The notes beneath the pieces are model-generated. The model had not been told where the DNA came from, made no database searches, and saw only the letters and a program-made list of their open reading frames with translations. Of a stretch of 49,705 nt of DNA, positions 1-8,412 are shown in pieces. Each line of letters begins with the position of its first letter. Positions within the stretch are counted from its first letter, which is position 1. The stretch is from positions 1 to 49,705 of the forward strand of contig NZ_LMLE01000003.1 in NCBI RefSeq assembly GCF_001422545.1, read 5' to 3'. A program made the translations under genes and the position numbers. The DNA comes from Pedobacter sp. Leaf41. GTDB taxonomy: Bacteria > Bacteroidota > Bacteroidia > Sphingobacteriales > Sphingobacteriaceae.

Positions 1-99
1 GGTCCATTACAAGGGTACAGCGGGGGTACACACGAAATTTCGATTTCCTATTCCTTCATCAGGCCAAATATCAGAATGGCGACACCAAGGGTTTTCTAA
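1..99 (+). CDS. C-terminal end of a PorP/SprF-type outer-membrane protein (partial)
   Basis: Frame 1 is open from the first base and ends in TAA at 97-99, giving 32 residues. The tail reads GTHEISISYSF followed by ATPRVF. This alternating beta-strand end with a final aromatic residue resembles the last strand of PorP/SprF membrane proteins of the type IX secretion and gliding system. The next gene, 24 bases downstream, is an OmpA/PD40 protein, which commonly follows PorP/SprF genes in Bacteroidetes. The identification rests on a very short tail plus context, so it is tentative. Confidence 0.6.
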   Translation, partial: GPLQGYSGGTHEISISYSFIRPNIRMATPRVF

Positions 100-123
100 T
101 AAATTAACAGCGAGCAACATATA

Positions 124-2085
124 ATGAATAAAATTTTACCAGCCCTTTCTTTTACTGTTTACTGCCTTTTGGCGGTAGGTTTTTCAGCAAGGGCACAGTA
201 CGTATTAAAAGATGCAGACAAGCAGTTCGAACTTTTCAATTATGCCAAAGCAGTAGATTTATACGAACAGGCTTATAAGAAGAAAGAAACATTACATGCG
301 GCCGAGCGTCTGGCCAATGCTTATGCTTACATGAACGATTACAAGCAGGCGGAAAGCTGGTTCGCTATTGCCTCAAAATTGGATGGCAAAAAACCTGAAA
401 ACATTTTAGGTTATGCAAAGGCTTTGCAAAATAACTCCAAGTATAGCGAAGCCAAGATTCAGTATCAAAACTATATCGACCAGAAAAAAGATGTTACCGA
501 GCGCCAAAAAGAGGTTTGGCTTTCCTCTTGTGATTCGGCCCTGCAATGGATGAGACATCCGAAGCAGGTGGAACTGATCAATCAAAAATCATTGAACAGC
601 AGCCAGTCCGACTGGGGCGCTACCACTTACCAGGGCGGGGTAGTTTTCACCTCAGATAGAACCGAAACTGGTCTGGAATCAAAAGAAAATACACCGTTTT
701 TGAAATTCGATGGAGCTAAAACTCCCGATAAAAATATTTATGGATGGACCGGGAATGGATATTTAAAACTCTACATCAAATGTAGTCCAACTGATAGTTT
801 GAAATTGTTTCCCATTAAAACAGGTACCCGATACCATGTTGGATCGGCAACCTTTACCGCCGATGGGAACACAGTATATTTCACCATGACGCCCGTTACG
901 GATGATCTGGAAAAAATAAAAAACAGGCCAAGCACGGTTAATGTAGAAATATACAGCAGTACAAAAGGCGATGATGGAAGCTGGGGCGAACCGGTCACTT
1001 TTCCGTACAACGATGTAAACCGGTATTCTGTTGGCGATCCGTTTATCTCTGCGGATGGAACAACCCTGTATTTTGCATCGAACATGCCGGGCGGAAAGGG
1101 CGGAACAGATATTTACGTTTCTTTAAAAACCGATGCAGGAAAGTGGGGAAAGCCGGTCGATCTGGAAGAAATCAATACCGCCGGAAACGAACGAAGTCCG
1201 GTCTTGGATGTCAGCAACAATCTGTTTTTCTCGAGTGATGGCTATGTTGGCATGGGCGGGCTTGATGTTTTCAAGGCGCTGAGAGATGGTTCAGGTATTG
1301 GCAGGATCGAGAATATGGGTTATCCCTTTAATTCATCGCAAGATGATTTTGGCTTTAGCCTGAATGAAAAGGGCGGCATCGCTTATCTGTCTTCAAACAG
1401 AAACAATGGTTTGGGCAGCGACGATATTTACAGCATCGATCAGAAAATGATTATCGCTTTCAAACTGGAGGGTACCGTATTCGATAAGAAGACCAGTCAA
1501 CCTTTACCCAATGCGCTGGTTACGCTTGCCAGGGTAGGTGGTGGATCCATCAAAACTGAAGCAGATGCCGATGGGAATTATAAATTCAATCTTTCAGCAG
1601 AAAGCGAATACAATGTAAGCGCAGAAAAAACCAATTACCGGTTGGATACCGAAAATCTGGCCACAATCGGTTTGACAACTTCGGAGGTGATCAGACAAGA
1701 TCTGCATCTCGAAGCGGTCGAAATAAACAAGGCAATACGATTGGAAAACATCTACTACGATTTTGATAAATGGAACATTCGTGCCGATGCCGCAAGCGAG
1801 CTGGATAAGCTGGTCAGGATTATGGCCGATAACCCTACGATATGGATTGAGCTTGGCTCTCATACCGATAGTCGCGGTAAAGACAGCTACAACCTGGCAT
1901 TATCTCAAAGACGTGCTGAATCCGCGGTTCAATATATGATTTCTAAGGGCATTGATAGAAACCGAATTACAGCTAAAGGTTACGGCGAAACGCAGTTATT
2001 GAATAAATGTGCTAACGATATTGAATGCAACGACGCCGAGCACCAGTTGAACAGAAGAACCGAGTTTAAAATTGTAAAGCAATAA
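124..2085 (+). CDS. OmpA-family protein with TPR, PD40 propeller and carboxypeptidase-regulatory-like domains
   Basis: This 653-residue envelope protein has a signal peptide (about residues 1-25, ending ARAQ). TPR-like helices follow at about 25-130, then PD40/WD40-like propeller repeats at about 190-440 (FSSDGYVGMGGLDVF and similar GGxDI/V motifs). A CarboxypepD_reg-like beta domain lies at about 465-535 and an OmpA peptidoglycan-binding domain at about 540-650 (IYYDFDKWNIR, GSHTDSRG, LSQRRAESAVQYM). It is probably held in the periplasm on peptidoglycan through the OmpA domain. Proteins of this architecture are encoded next to PorP/SprF genes and are linked to type IX secretion (PorE-like), which fits the tail just upstream. 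Its exact role in secretion or gliding is inferred from context. A strong terminator follows. Confidence 0.9.
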   Translation: MNKILPALSFTVYCLLAVGFSARAQYVLKDADKQFELFNYAKAVDLYEQAYKKKETLHAAERLANAYAYMNDYKQAESWFAIASKLDGKKPENILGYAKALQNNSKYSEAKIQYQNYIDQKKDVTERQKEVWLSSCDSALQWMRHPKQVELINQKSLNSSQSDWGATTYQGGVVFTSDRTETGLESKENTPFLKFDGAKTPDKNIYGWTGNGYLKLYIKCSPTDSLKLFPIKTGTRYHVGSATFTADGNTVYFTMTPVTDDLEKIKNRPSTVNVEIYSSTKGDDGSWGEPVTFPYNDVNRYSVGDPFISADGTTLYFASNMPGGKGGTDIYVSLKTDAGKWGKPVDLEEINTAGNERSPVLDVSNNLFFSSDGYVGMGGLDVFKALRDGSGIGRIENMGYPFNSSQDDFGFSLNEKGGIAYLSSNRNNGLGSDDIYSIDQKMIIAFKLEGTVFDKKTSQPLPNALVTLARVGGGSIKTEADADGNYKFNLSAESEYNVSAEKTNYRLDTENLATIGLTTSEVIRQDLHLEAVEINKAIRLENIYYDFDKWNIRADAASELDKLVRIMADNPTIWIELGSHTDSRGKDSYNLALSQRRAESAVQYMISKGIDRNRITAKGYGETQLLNKCANDIECNDAEHQLNRRTEFKIVKQ

Positions 2086-2200
2086 TTTAAAGAGAATGTA
2101 GAATATTATGAAAACGTGTTTGCTCAAAATGCAGTTGTGAATAAATGCTTTTTAGCAGTTCAGTAAATTTTTAAAAAAAGTATTAATTAATCTTTACTCT

Positions 2201-2240
2201 AAAAGATGCCCTGGTAGCGATGTCAGGGCATCTTTTTTTT
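2201..2240 (+). terminator. Rho-independent terminator after the OmpA-family gene
   Basis: A stem of 11 or more pairs (AAGATGCCCTG at 2203-2213 with CAGGGCATCTT at 2224-2234) encloses a 10-base loop and runs straight into a T tract ending at 2240. It separates the OmpA-family transcript from dinB. The rest of the 315-base gap (2086-2400) is AT-rich; I see no gene there and no exact TAnnTTTG promoter box. Confidence 0.9.
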
Positions 2241-2400
2241 GGGTTAATTTTTTTGAATTGAGACATGGAAACTCTTTAAAACTAAAAATGTTAGTATTTT
2301 GTTGATAAAATTTTTCATATACTCAGCGTTAAAGCTAAATAAATTAGTATTTTTGTTCTTGAGTTTGAGGTAATTTGCAGAATTTGATAATGTTGGAATC

Positions 2401-3708
2401 ATGACGGACAAGAACAAACATATCATCCATATGGATCAAGATGCATTTTTCGTATCAGTTGAACTGCGGAAGAATCCTAAACTAATTGGCAAACCAGTAA
2501 TTGTTGGTGGCAGTGCAGATCGGGGCGTAGTGACTTCCTGCAGCTACGAAGCCCGCAAATTTGGCGTGCATGCAGCAATGCCGGGTCGAATGGCAAAACA
2601 GCTTTGTCCACAAGCTATTTTTGTGAGGGGAAATATGGATGACTATTCCAGGGCTTCGCATGAAATTACTGAAATTATAGCCGATCGTGTTCCTTTATTT
2701 GAGAAGGCAAGTATTGATGAACATTATATCGATATGACGGGTATGGACAAGTTTTTCGGCTGTATGAAATTTGCTTCCGAACTTCGGCAAACGATTATCA
2801 AAGAGATGGGATTGCCAATTTCTTTCGGCTTGTCGGTAAATAAAACCGTCTCTAAAATAGGCACTAATGAATGTAAGCCAAATGGCGAGTTGGAAATTCC
2901 CTTTCCACAGGTTCGATCGTTTTTAAACCCTTTGCCGGTACACAAAATTCCAGGTATTGGTGATGCAACTTATAAAAAACTGAGCGAAATGGGGGTTCGG
3001 AAAATCCAAACTTTAGCAGAAGTTCCTCAAGATTTAATGTTTAAAATCTTAGGTCAGCAGGGCTCGGCGATTTGGCAGAAAGCCAATGGTATCGACTTTT
3101 CACCAGTAGTTCCTTACCGCGAACGGAAATCGATCGGTACACAAACTACTTTTGAAAGCGACAGTATGGACATCGCAAAAATGAAGGCGATTTTAAGCGG
3201 CATGGTCACTAACCTCACTTACGAGCTTCGGAGTCAGCAGAAGTTAACCGCCTGTATTACCGTTACCATTCGTTATTCTAATTTTGAAACCGTAACGCAA
3301 CAGGCCCGAATTCCTTATACCGCACTCGATTCTTTCTTGATTTCCAAAGCACATGAGTTATTCAAGAAGCTGTATAGCAAAAGAATGTTGTTACGCTTAA
3401 TCGGCGTGAGGTTGTCTCATCTGGTAAGCGGTTTTGAACAGATTGGTTTATATCATACCTCAGAAGAAGAATATGATTTATACCAGGCAATGGATAAAGT
3501 GAGGAATAATTACGGTATCGAATCGGTTGTAAAAGCCTGTATTGTTAAAGGCCCGGAACGGGATGAAAATGGTAAAGTCATCAAATATAATCCCCGAAAG
3601 AAAAAGTTGCCTGGAGCTGAAAATGAAAACGGAGAAGAAAGAAAGCGATCGAGAATTAGAACTTTTATTAACGCTGATTTAGGAACAGCTACTAAGTTAG
3701 ACGGATAG
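2401..3708 (+). CDS. dinB: Y-family DNA polymerase (DinB/Pol IV-like)
   Basis: This is a 435-residue translesion polymerase. The palm motif HMDQDAFFVSVE carries the first catalytic Asp (D12), and SIDEHYID carries D106 and E107, so the metal-binding triad is intact. YEARKFGVHAAMP (fingers) and the helix-hairpin-helix region HKIPGIGDATYKKL (about 180-195) are also present, followed by a little-finger domain. HMDQD replaces the usual HxDMD, and the basic C-terminal tail (about 395-435, PRKKKLPG) is unlike classical Pol IV. A shortened DnaE paralogue follows 174 bases downstream on the same strand, so the two probably form a mutagenic repair cassette comparable to ImuB-DnaE2. No LexA-like or ImuA-like gene is adjacent. 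Pol IV versus an ImuB-type role cannot be settled from sequence alone, though the intact active site favours a working polymerase. Confidence 0.88.
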   Translation: MTDKNKHIIHMDQDAFFVSVELRKNPKLIGKPVIVGGSADRGVVTSCSYEARKFGVHAAMPGRMAKQLCPQAIFVRGNMDDYSRASHEITEIIADRVPLFEKASIDEHYIDMTGMDKFFGCMKFASELRQTIIKEMGLPISFGLSVNKTVSKIGTNECKPNGELEIPFPQVRSFLNPLPVHKIPGIGDATYKKLSEMGVRKIQTLAEVPQDLMFKILGQQGSAIWQKANGIDFSPVVPYRERKSIGTQTTFESDSMDIAKMKAILSGMVTNLTYELRSQQKLTACITVTIRYSNFETVTQQARIPYTALDSFLISKAHELFKKLYSKRMLLRLIGVRLSHLVSGFEQIGLYHTSEEEYDLYQAMDKVRNNYGIESVVKACIVKGPERDENGKVIKYNPRKKKLPGAENENGEERKRSRIRTFINADLGTATKLDG

Positions 3709-3758
3709 TTTTTTCATTACAACTGGTTAAATGTTTAATAATCTACCCTTAACCAGAA

Positions 3759-3882
3759 ACCCGGAAACTGTCAACCAGCAACTATCCTAACAACTAGCAA
3801 CTGGCAACTGTCAACCAACAGCTTGTAACTGGTAACCGGCAACTTGTAACTCACAACTGGCAACTGATTACTGTAAACTGAA
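3759..3882 (+). repeat. Degenerate AAC-rich short tandem repeats between dinB and dnaE
   Basis: The spacer consists of variants of CAACTGGCAACTGT, CAACTAGCAACTG, TAACTGGTAACCGG and TAACTCACAACTGG, with a period of roughly 7-11 bases. It runs up to the dnaE start codon. No Shine-Dalgarno site is visible. The units are far too short and irregular for CRISPR, and the array is non-coding. Confidence 0.7.
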
Positions 3883-6800
3883 ATGTTTCTTAACGTACAT
3901 TCATCCTATAGCTTAAAATACGGAACGATGGATATCCAAACAATCGTTGCCAAAGCCCGTGCTTTAAATATTGGTCAGCTTGTTTTAACAGATATCAACA
4001 ATTCTACCGGAGGTGTCGAATTCATTAGGGAATGTTATCAACAAGGAATTGCTAAAGAAGCAGATGATGTTCAAAAAGGAAATATTCCCTATCCACTCAA
4101 ACCCATTACTGGTATAGAATTTAGAAAAGACCAGCAGCTATTATATATCGGTATTGCAAGAAATAGAGAAGGGATGCGGGCACTCAACGAGTTTTTGAGC
4201 TTCCATAATATCGAAAATATTCCACTTCCGGATGCTGCACCGAATCTTAACGATGTTTTCTTTATCTATCCTTTTACTAAAATTTTTGATCGGACATTAA
4301 AATCGAATGAGTTTATTGGCATAAAAAGCGATCAGTTAAACCACCTTTACAAACACCCTTTGCTCGGGCAAAAGAAAAAGTTGGTAGTCTGGCATCCGGT
4401 TACTGTTGGGAGCCGGGTAGAACATCGCCTACATGAATATCTACGAGCGATTGAATTGAACACCTTATTAACGCTGGTGCCAGAAAATGCAAAATGCGGA
4501 TGTAAGGAAGTTTTGATTCCCGAAGAAGAGTTAAAACTCAAGTTTGAAGCATTTCCGTTCATTGTTGAGAATACACATAAATTATTAAATGCATGCGATT
4601 TAAGTAGTTACTTTGAGCCCGGACCTCAGCCTGTATCTAAAAACCGTTTTTCCTATTGTAAGGAAGGTGAAGATTCGGACAAGGTTTTGCTCAGGCGAAT
4701 TGCATACAAAGGTTTAGAAAATCGTTACGGCAAAAATAATCCAGTTGCCAGGGAACGAATGGAAAAAGAGCTGCGCATCATTGAACTGAAACACTACTGC
4801 GCCTACTTTCTAATTACGTTCGATATTGTTCGATACGCCATGGGAAAATGTAATTTTTACCACGTAGGTAGAGGGTCGGGTGCAAACAGCATCGTTGCTT
4901 ATTGTTTGCGGATTACCGACGTAGATCCCATTGATCTTGATTTATACTTCGAAAGGTTTTTACATGAGAAACGTACCAGCCCCCCGGATTTTGATATAGA
5001 CTTTGCCTGGGATGAGCGGGAAACCATTCAGAAATATATATTTAATAAATATCCGAAGTGGCATGTTGCTTTTTTAGGTACGATGAGTACTTTTAAAGAC
5101 CGGGCCATTATTCGGGAAATCGGTAAAGTGCTGGGTTTGCCCAAAGAAGAAATTGATGGTTTCATCGACCCAACGAAGGAACGTGAAAATCAGCAAAATG
5201 GCACCTATCAAAAATTAGCTGCCGTTCACCATCACATGCAAAATATGCCAAATCAACGTTCCATTCATGCTGGCGGCATTCTCATCTCCGAAGAACCTAT
5301 TACCTATTACACGGCTTTAGATTTACCTCCAAAAGGTTTCGTAACGGTACAATGGGATATGTACGAGGCGGAGGCAATAGGTTATGAAAAGTTTGATGTA
5401 TTGAGCCAACGTGGCATCGGTCACATCCGTGAGGCGGTCCAACTGATCAAGAAGAATCGCGGTCGTGATATTGATATCCATGATTTTAAAACTTTTAAAA
5501 ATGATCCAAATCTCAATGCTATTTTGCGTGAAGGCCAACCCATTGGTTGTTTTTATATCGAGTCGCCAGCCATGCGGCAATTACTGAAGAAATTGAAGTG
5601 CGAAGATTATTTAACCCTAATAGCGGCGAGTTCGATCATTCGTCCAGGCGTGGCGAGTTCTGGCATGATGAAATCTTTCATTGAGCGTTATCATGCGCCC
5701 GATAAAGTGGTTTATCTCTGCGAAGAGATGAAGGAACAGCTTAAAGAAACGTACGGGGTTATGGTTTACCAGGAAGATGTGATTAAAGTTTGCCATTATT
5801 TTGCCGGCCTTGATTTAGCTGATGCAGATGTGCTTCGTAAAGCGATGAGCGGTAAATACCGATCGAAACTCGCTTTTGATGAATTGGTAAATAAGTTTTT
5901 TGTTTCTGCCCGCAAACAGGGACACAGTGAAGAATTAATTACCGAAGTTTGGCGACAGATATCCTCCTTTGCCGGCTACAGTTTTTCTAAGGCACATTCT
6001 GCCTCTTTTGCTGTAGAAAGTTACCAAAGTTTATATCTGAAAACTTATTATCCAAAAGAGTTTATGGTGGCGGTTTTGAATAATTATGGCGGTTTTTACA
6101 ACAGGTGGGTATATGTTCACGAGCTTCAAAAAACTGGGGCAAATGTACATTTGCCTTGTGTAAACCAAAGCGATGAAGTGGTGAATATAAAAGGAAATGA
6201 TGCTTTTTTAGGCTTCACGGGAGTTCAGGGTTTGGAGCATAAGTTCATTGAAAGTATTCCTCAGGAACGCAGGTTAAATGGACCTTTCAAAGATTTAGAG
6301 AATTTCGTAAAACGAACTCAAATTACATTAGAGCAAGCAATATTATTGATTCGCTTGGGCGCCCTCAGGTTTACCGGAAAAGATAAGAAAACGTTACTCT
6401 GGGATATTTACAACTATTTAGGACACAAGAACAAAATTGTAAATGCGGCCGAATTATTTAGCCTCGAACGCAAAGAATATACGCTACCGGAACTGGCCAA
6501 CTCGCCAATTGAAGACGCCTACGTAGAATGGGAACTATTGGGCTTTCCGCTAAACTACCAAATGTTCGATTTTTTGAAAACAAGTTACCGCGGAGAAATA
6601 ATGGCTGCCGATATGAATAAGAACGTAGGAAAAACAGTCAGAATGGTAGGGAATTACGTTTGCGAAAAAACAGTTCGAACCGTAAAAAACACTAAAATGT
6701 GGTTTGGAACCTTTTTAGATAGTAATGGCGATTTTTTTGATACCACCCATTTTCCTAACTCAACTCCAATGTATCCTTTCAAAGGAAAGGGCTGTTATCT

Positions 6801-6900
6801 GATATTGGGTAAAATTGTCGAAGACTTTGGTTTTCAGAGTGTGGAAGTTTTAAAGTTTGCCAAGTTGGATATTAGGATGAATCCGGTAGCGGTTGATTAG
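3883..6900 (+). CDS. DNA polymerase III alpha-subunit paralogue (short, DnaE2-like)
   Basis: This 1005-residue C-family polymerase is shorter than the roughly 1160-residue replicative DnaE. A PHP domain opens the protein at residue 1 (VHSSYSLKYGT), which fixes the start at 3883 although the repeat array reaches the ATG. The polymerase core shows GRGSGANS at 329-336 and PPDFDIDF at 367-374 with catalytic D371 and D373. SGYSFSKAHSASF-type sequence lies near 700, and an OB-fold lies near the C terminus (about 890-1000, VGKTVRMVGNYVCEKTV). Position directly behind a Y-family polymerase suggests a damage-tolerance role. The replicative dnaE is presumably elsewhere in the genome. A stable hairpin follows at 6902-6932. 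Confidence 0.9.
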   Translation: MFLNVHSSYSLKYGTMDIQTIVAKARALNIGQLVLTDINNSTGGVEFIRECYQQGIAKEADDVQKGNIPYPLKPITGIEFRKDQQLLYIGIARNREGMRALNEFLSFHNIENIPLPDAAPNLNDVFFIYPFTKIFDRTLKSNEFIGIKSDQLNHLYKHPLLGQKKKLVVWHPVTVGSRVEHRLHEYLRAIELNTLLTLVPENAKCGCKEVLIPEEELKLKFEAFPFIVENTHKLLNACDLSSYFEPGPQPVSKNRFSYCKEGEDSDKVLLRRIAYKGLENRYGKNNPVARERMEKELRIIELKHYCAYFLITFDIVRYAMGKCNFYHVGRGSGANSIVAYCLRITDVDPIDLDLYFERFLHEKRTSPPDFDIDFAWDERETIQKYIFNKYPKWHVAFLGTMSTFKDRAIIREIGKVLGLPKEEIDGFIDPTKERENQQNGTYQKLAAVHHHMQNMPNQRSIHAGGILISEEPITYYTALDLPPKGFVTVQWDMYEAEAIGYEKFDVLSQRGIGHIREAVQLIKKNRGRDIDIHDFKTFKNDPNLNAILREGQPIGCFYIESPAMRQLLKKLKCEDYLTLIAASSIIRPGVASSGMMKSFIERYHAPDKVVYLCEEMKEQLKETYGVMVYQEDVIKVCHYFAGLDLADADVLRKAMSGKYRSKLAFDELVNKFFVSARKQGHSEELITEVWRQISSFAGYSFSKAHSASFAVESYQSLYLKTYYPKEFMVAVLNNYGGFYNRWVYVHELQKTGANVHLPCVNQSDEVVNIKGNDAFLGFTGVQGLEHKFIESIPQERRLNGPFKDLENFVKRTQITLEQAILLIRLGALRFTGKDKKTLLWDIYNYLGHKNKIVNAAELFSLERKEYTLPELANSPIEDAYVEWELLGFPLNYQMFDFLKTSYRGEIMAADMNKNVGKTVRMVGNYVCEKTVRTVKNTKMWFGTFLDSNGDFFDTTHFPNSTPMYPFKGKGCYLILGKIVEDFGFQSVEVLKFAKLDIRMNPVAVD

Positions 6901-6901
6901 G

Positions 6902-6932
6902 ATGAGCCGATTAATTTCACTAATCGGCTCAT
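6902..6932 (+). terminator. Hairpin downstream of the dnaE paralogue
   Basis: ATGAGCCGATTA at 6902-6913 pairs perfectly with TAATCGGCTCAT at 6921-6932 around a 7-base loop. The following sequence has only short T runs, so this is a possible but not textbook intrinsic terminator. Confidence 0.6.
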
Positions 6933-6980
6933 GATTTGAATGGTTTTTGAGCCGAATAATATATTTATTACTTTTAACCC

Positions 6981-7499
6981 ATGATCCACATCAAAGCCGA
7001 AATAGAAAAGTTTGAACAAATGGCCGATAAAACGGGTTGGAGCTATGTTTTTATTCCAGCGATAGTAGCCAATCAAATTAAAGCCGATTGTAAAGTTTCT
7101 TTTAGGGTAAGAGGAAAAATAGATGATGTGGAAATCGCAGGCGTTGCCACAGTTCCAATGGGTGAAGGCGATTTCATTATTGCACTTCGAGCCGAACTTC
7201 GTAAAAAATTAAAAAAAGAAGCTGGAGCAGAAGTAGAATTGTGGCTGGAAGAAGATAAACACTTTAAAATAGAAATTCCCGAAGATTTAGAGCTGTGCCT
7301 GGCCGATGGCGATGATTTATTAGAGCGATTTCTAAAACTTTCAAAATCACATCAAAACTATTTTATTAAATACATCAACGAAGCTAAAACCGCACAGACG
7401 AGAACGAAGCGCCTCACGATGACGGTTATGGCGATGGAGAAAGGGCAAGAATTTGGAGCAATGATCAGGGCAAGCCAAAGAAGAAGTCTTGAGTCCTAA
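6981..7499 (+). CDS. DUF1905 / YdeI (OmpD-associated) family protein
   Basis: This cytoplasmic protein has 172 residues. The first part (about 1-95) matches the DUF1905 beta-barrel pattern: FEQMADKTGWSYVFIP, FRVRGKIDDVEIAG, and a KKEAGAEVELWLEED tail. The C-terminal helical part (about 105-165) fits the YdeI/OmpD-associated module, with FLKLSKSHQNYFIKYI followed by a basic AKTAQTRTKRL segment. The family's biochemical role is poorly defined; one member has been linked to bacteriocin and peptide tolerance. It stands alone on the plus strand, converging with the minus-strand glycosyltransferase 56 bases away. Confidence 0.8.
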   Translation: MIHIKAEIEKFEQMADKTGWSYVFIPAIVANQIKADCKVSFRVRGKIDDVEIAGVATVPMGEGDFIIALRAELRKKLKKEAGAEVELWLEEDKHFKIEIPEDLELCLADGDDLLERFLKLSKSHQNYFIKYINEAKTAQTRTKRLTMTVMAMEKGQEFGAMIRASQRRSLES

Positions 7500-7555
7500 G
7501 TACATAGTCTCGAACCATAAGTCGGTCGATACCTTCAGCTTTTAACTTTGAACAG

Positions 7556-8293
7556 TTAACTTTTCTCCCGATTGTAATTTCTAAACCAGCTGTTCACCTT
7601 CATTTGGATCACTCCTAAAAAAGCTTCTCGGAAAATACGGGTACTCATTTTTGATGTTCCCTCTGTTCTATCCGTAAAAATAATTGGAACTTCAACTACC
7701 TTAAATCCAAATTTAATGGCTGTAAATTTCATCTCAATTTGGAAAGCATAACCTACAAAGCGTATTTTTTCCAATGGGATAGTTTGTAACACAATTCTAC
7801 GATAACATTTAAAGCCTGCTGTTGCATCCTGAATGTTAATTCGGGTAATAAAACGAACGTACATTGATGCAAAATACGACATGAGAACTCTTCCCATTGG
7901 CCAATTTACAACATTAACCCCTCTAACATACCGAGATCCAATAGCAAGATCAGCACCATTTACACAAGCTTCGCGAAGCCTGAATAAATCATCAGGGTTA
8001 TGAGAAAAATCAGCATCCATTTCAAAAATGTACTCATATTTACGTTGCAAAGCCCAATTAAAACCATAAATATATGCTGTACCCAAGCCTTGTTTGCCAG
8101 CCCGTTCCTCTATGAATAGTTTCCCGCTATATTCAACTTGCAGCGATTTCACAATGTTTGCAGTGCCATCCGGAGATCCATCATCAACAATAAGCACATG
8201 AAAAGGTTGCGTTAACGAAAAAACCTTTCTAATGATCTTTTCAATGTTTTCCTTTTCATTATAGGTAGGGATGATTACTAAACTATCAGACAC
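7556..8293 (-). CDS. Family 2 glycosyltransferase, polyprenol-phosphate mannose synthase type
   Basis: This 245-residue GT-A enzyme has IIPTYNEKENI at the N terminus (nucleotide-sugar binding), VDDGSPDGT, EMDADFSHNPDDL with the metal-binding DAD motif, and GSRYVRG. These are hallmarks of the DPM1 subgroup, which transfers a sugar from an activated nucleotide donor to polyprenyl phosphate at the membrane face. No C-terminal transmembrane GtrA-like domain is present, so the enzyme resembles the soluble, peripheral DPM1 form. The sugar and acceptor cannot be read from sequence. It is monocistronic here, with the POT transporter genes upstream on the same strand behind a terminator. Confidence 0.87.
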   Translation of the reverse strand: MSDSLVIIPTYNEKENIEKIIRKVFSLTQPFHVLIVDDGSPDGTANIVKSLQVEYSGKLFIEERAGKQGLGTAYIYGFNWALQRKYEYIFEMDADFSHNPDDLFRLREACVNGADLAIGSRYVRGVNVVNWPMGRVLMSYFASMYVRFITRINIQDATAGFKCYRRIVLQTIPLEKIRFVGYAFQIEMKFTAIKFGFKVVEVPIIFTDRTEGTSKMSTRIFREAFLGVIQMKVNSWFRNYNREKS

Positions 8294-8353
8294 GTGTTGG
8301 TATAATTTTAAAATTACGATTGAGTAATTGTTGTATGGGGGCGAAATTAGTTA

Positions 8354-8392
8354 TTAAAAACCAAAAGCCCGAAATTTTCTTCCAGGCTTTTG
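8354..8392 (-). terminator. Intrinsic terminator of the POT transporter pair
   Basis: CAAAAGCC at 8362-8369 pairs with GGCTTTTG at 8385-8392. Read on the minus strand, the stem is followed by a T tract (GGTTTTTAATAA), the expected geometry for ending the transcript that includes 8413-11686. Confidence 0.75.
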
Positions 8393-8412
8393 TCTGTGTT
8401 GTATTGATGTAT

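Noticed and set aside
3759..3882. Possible CRISPR array
   Set aside because: Units are 7-11 bases and irregular, with no distinct spacers and no cas genes nearby.
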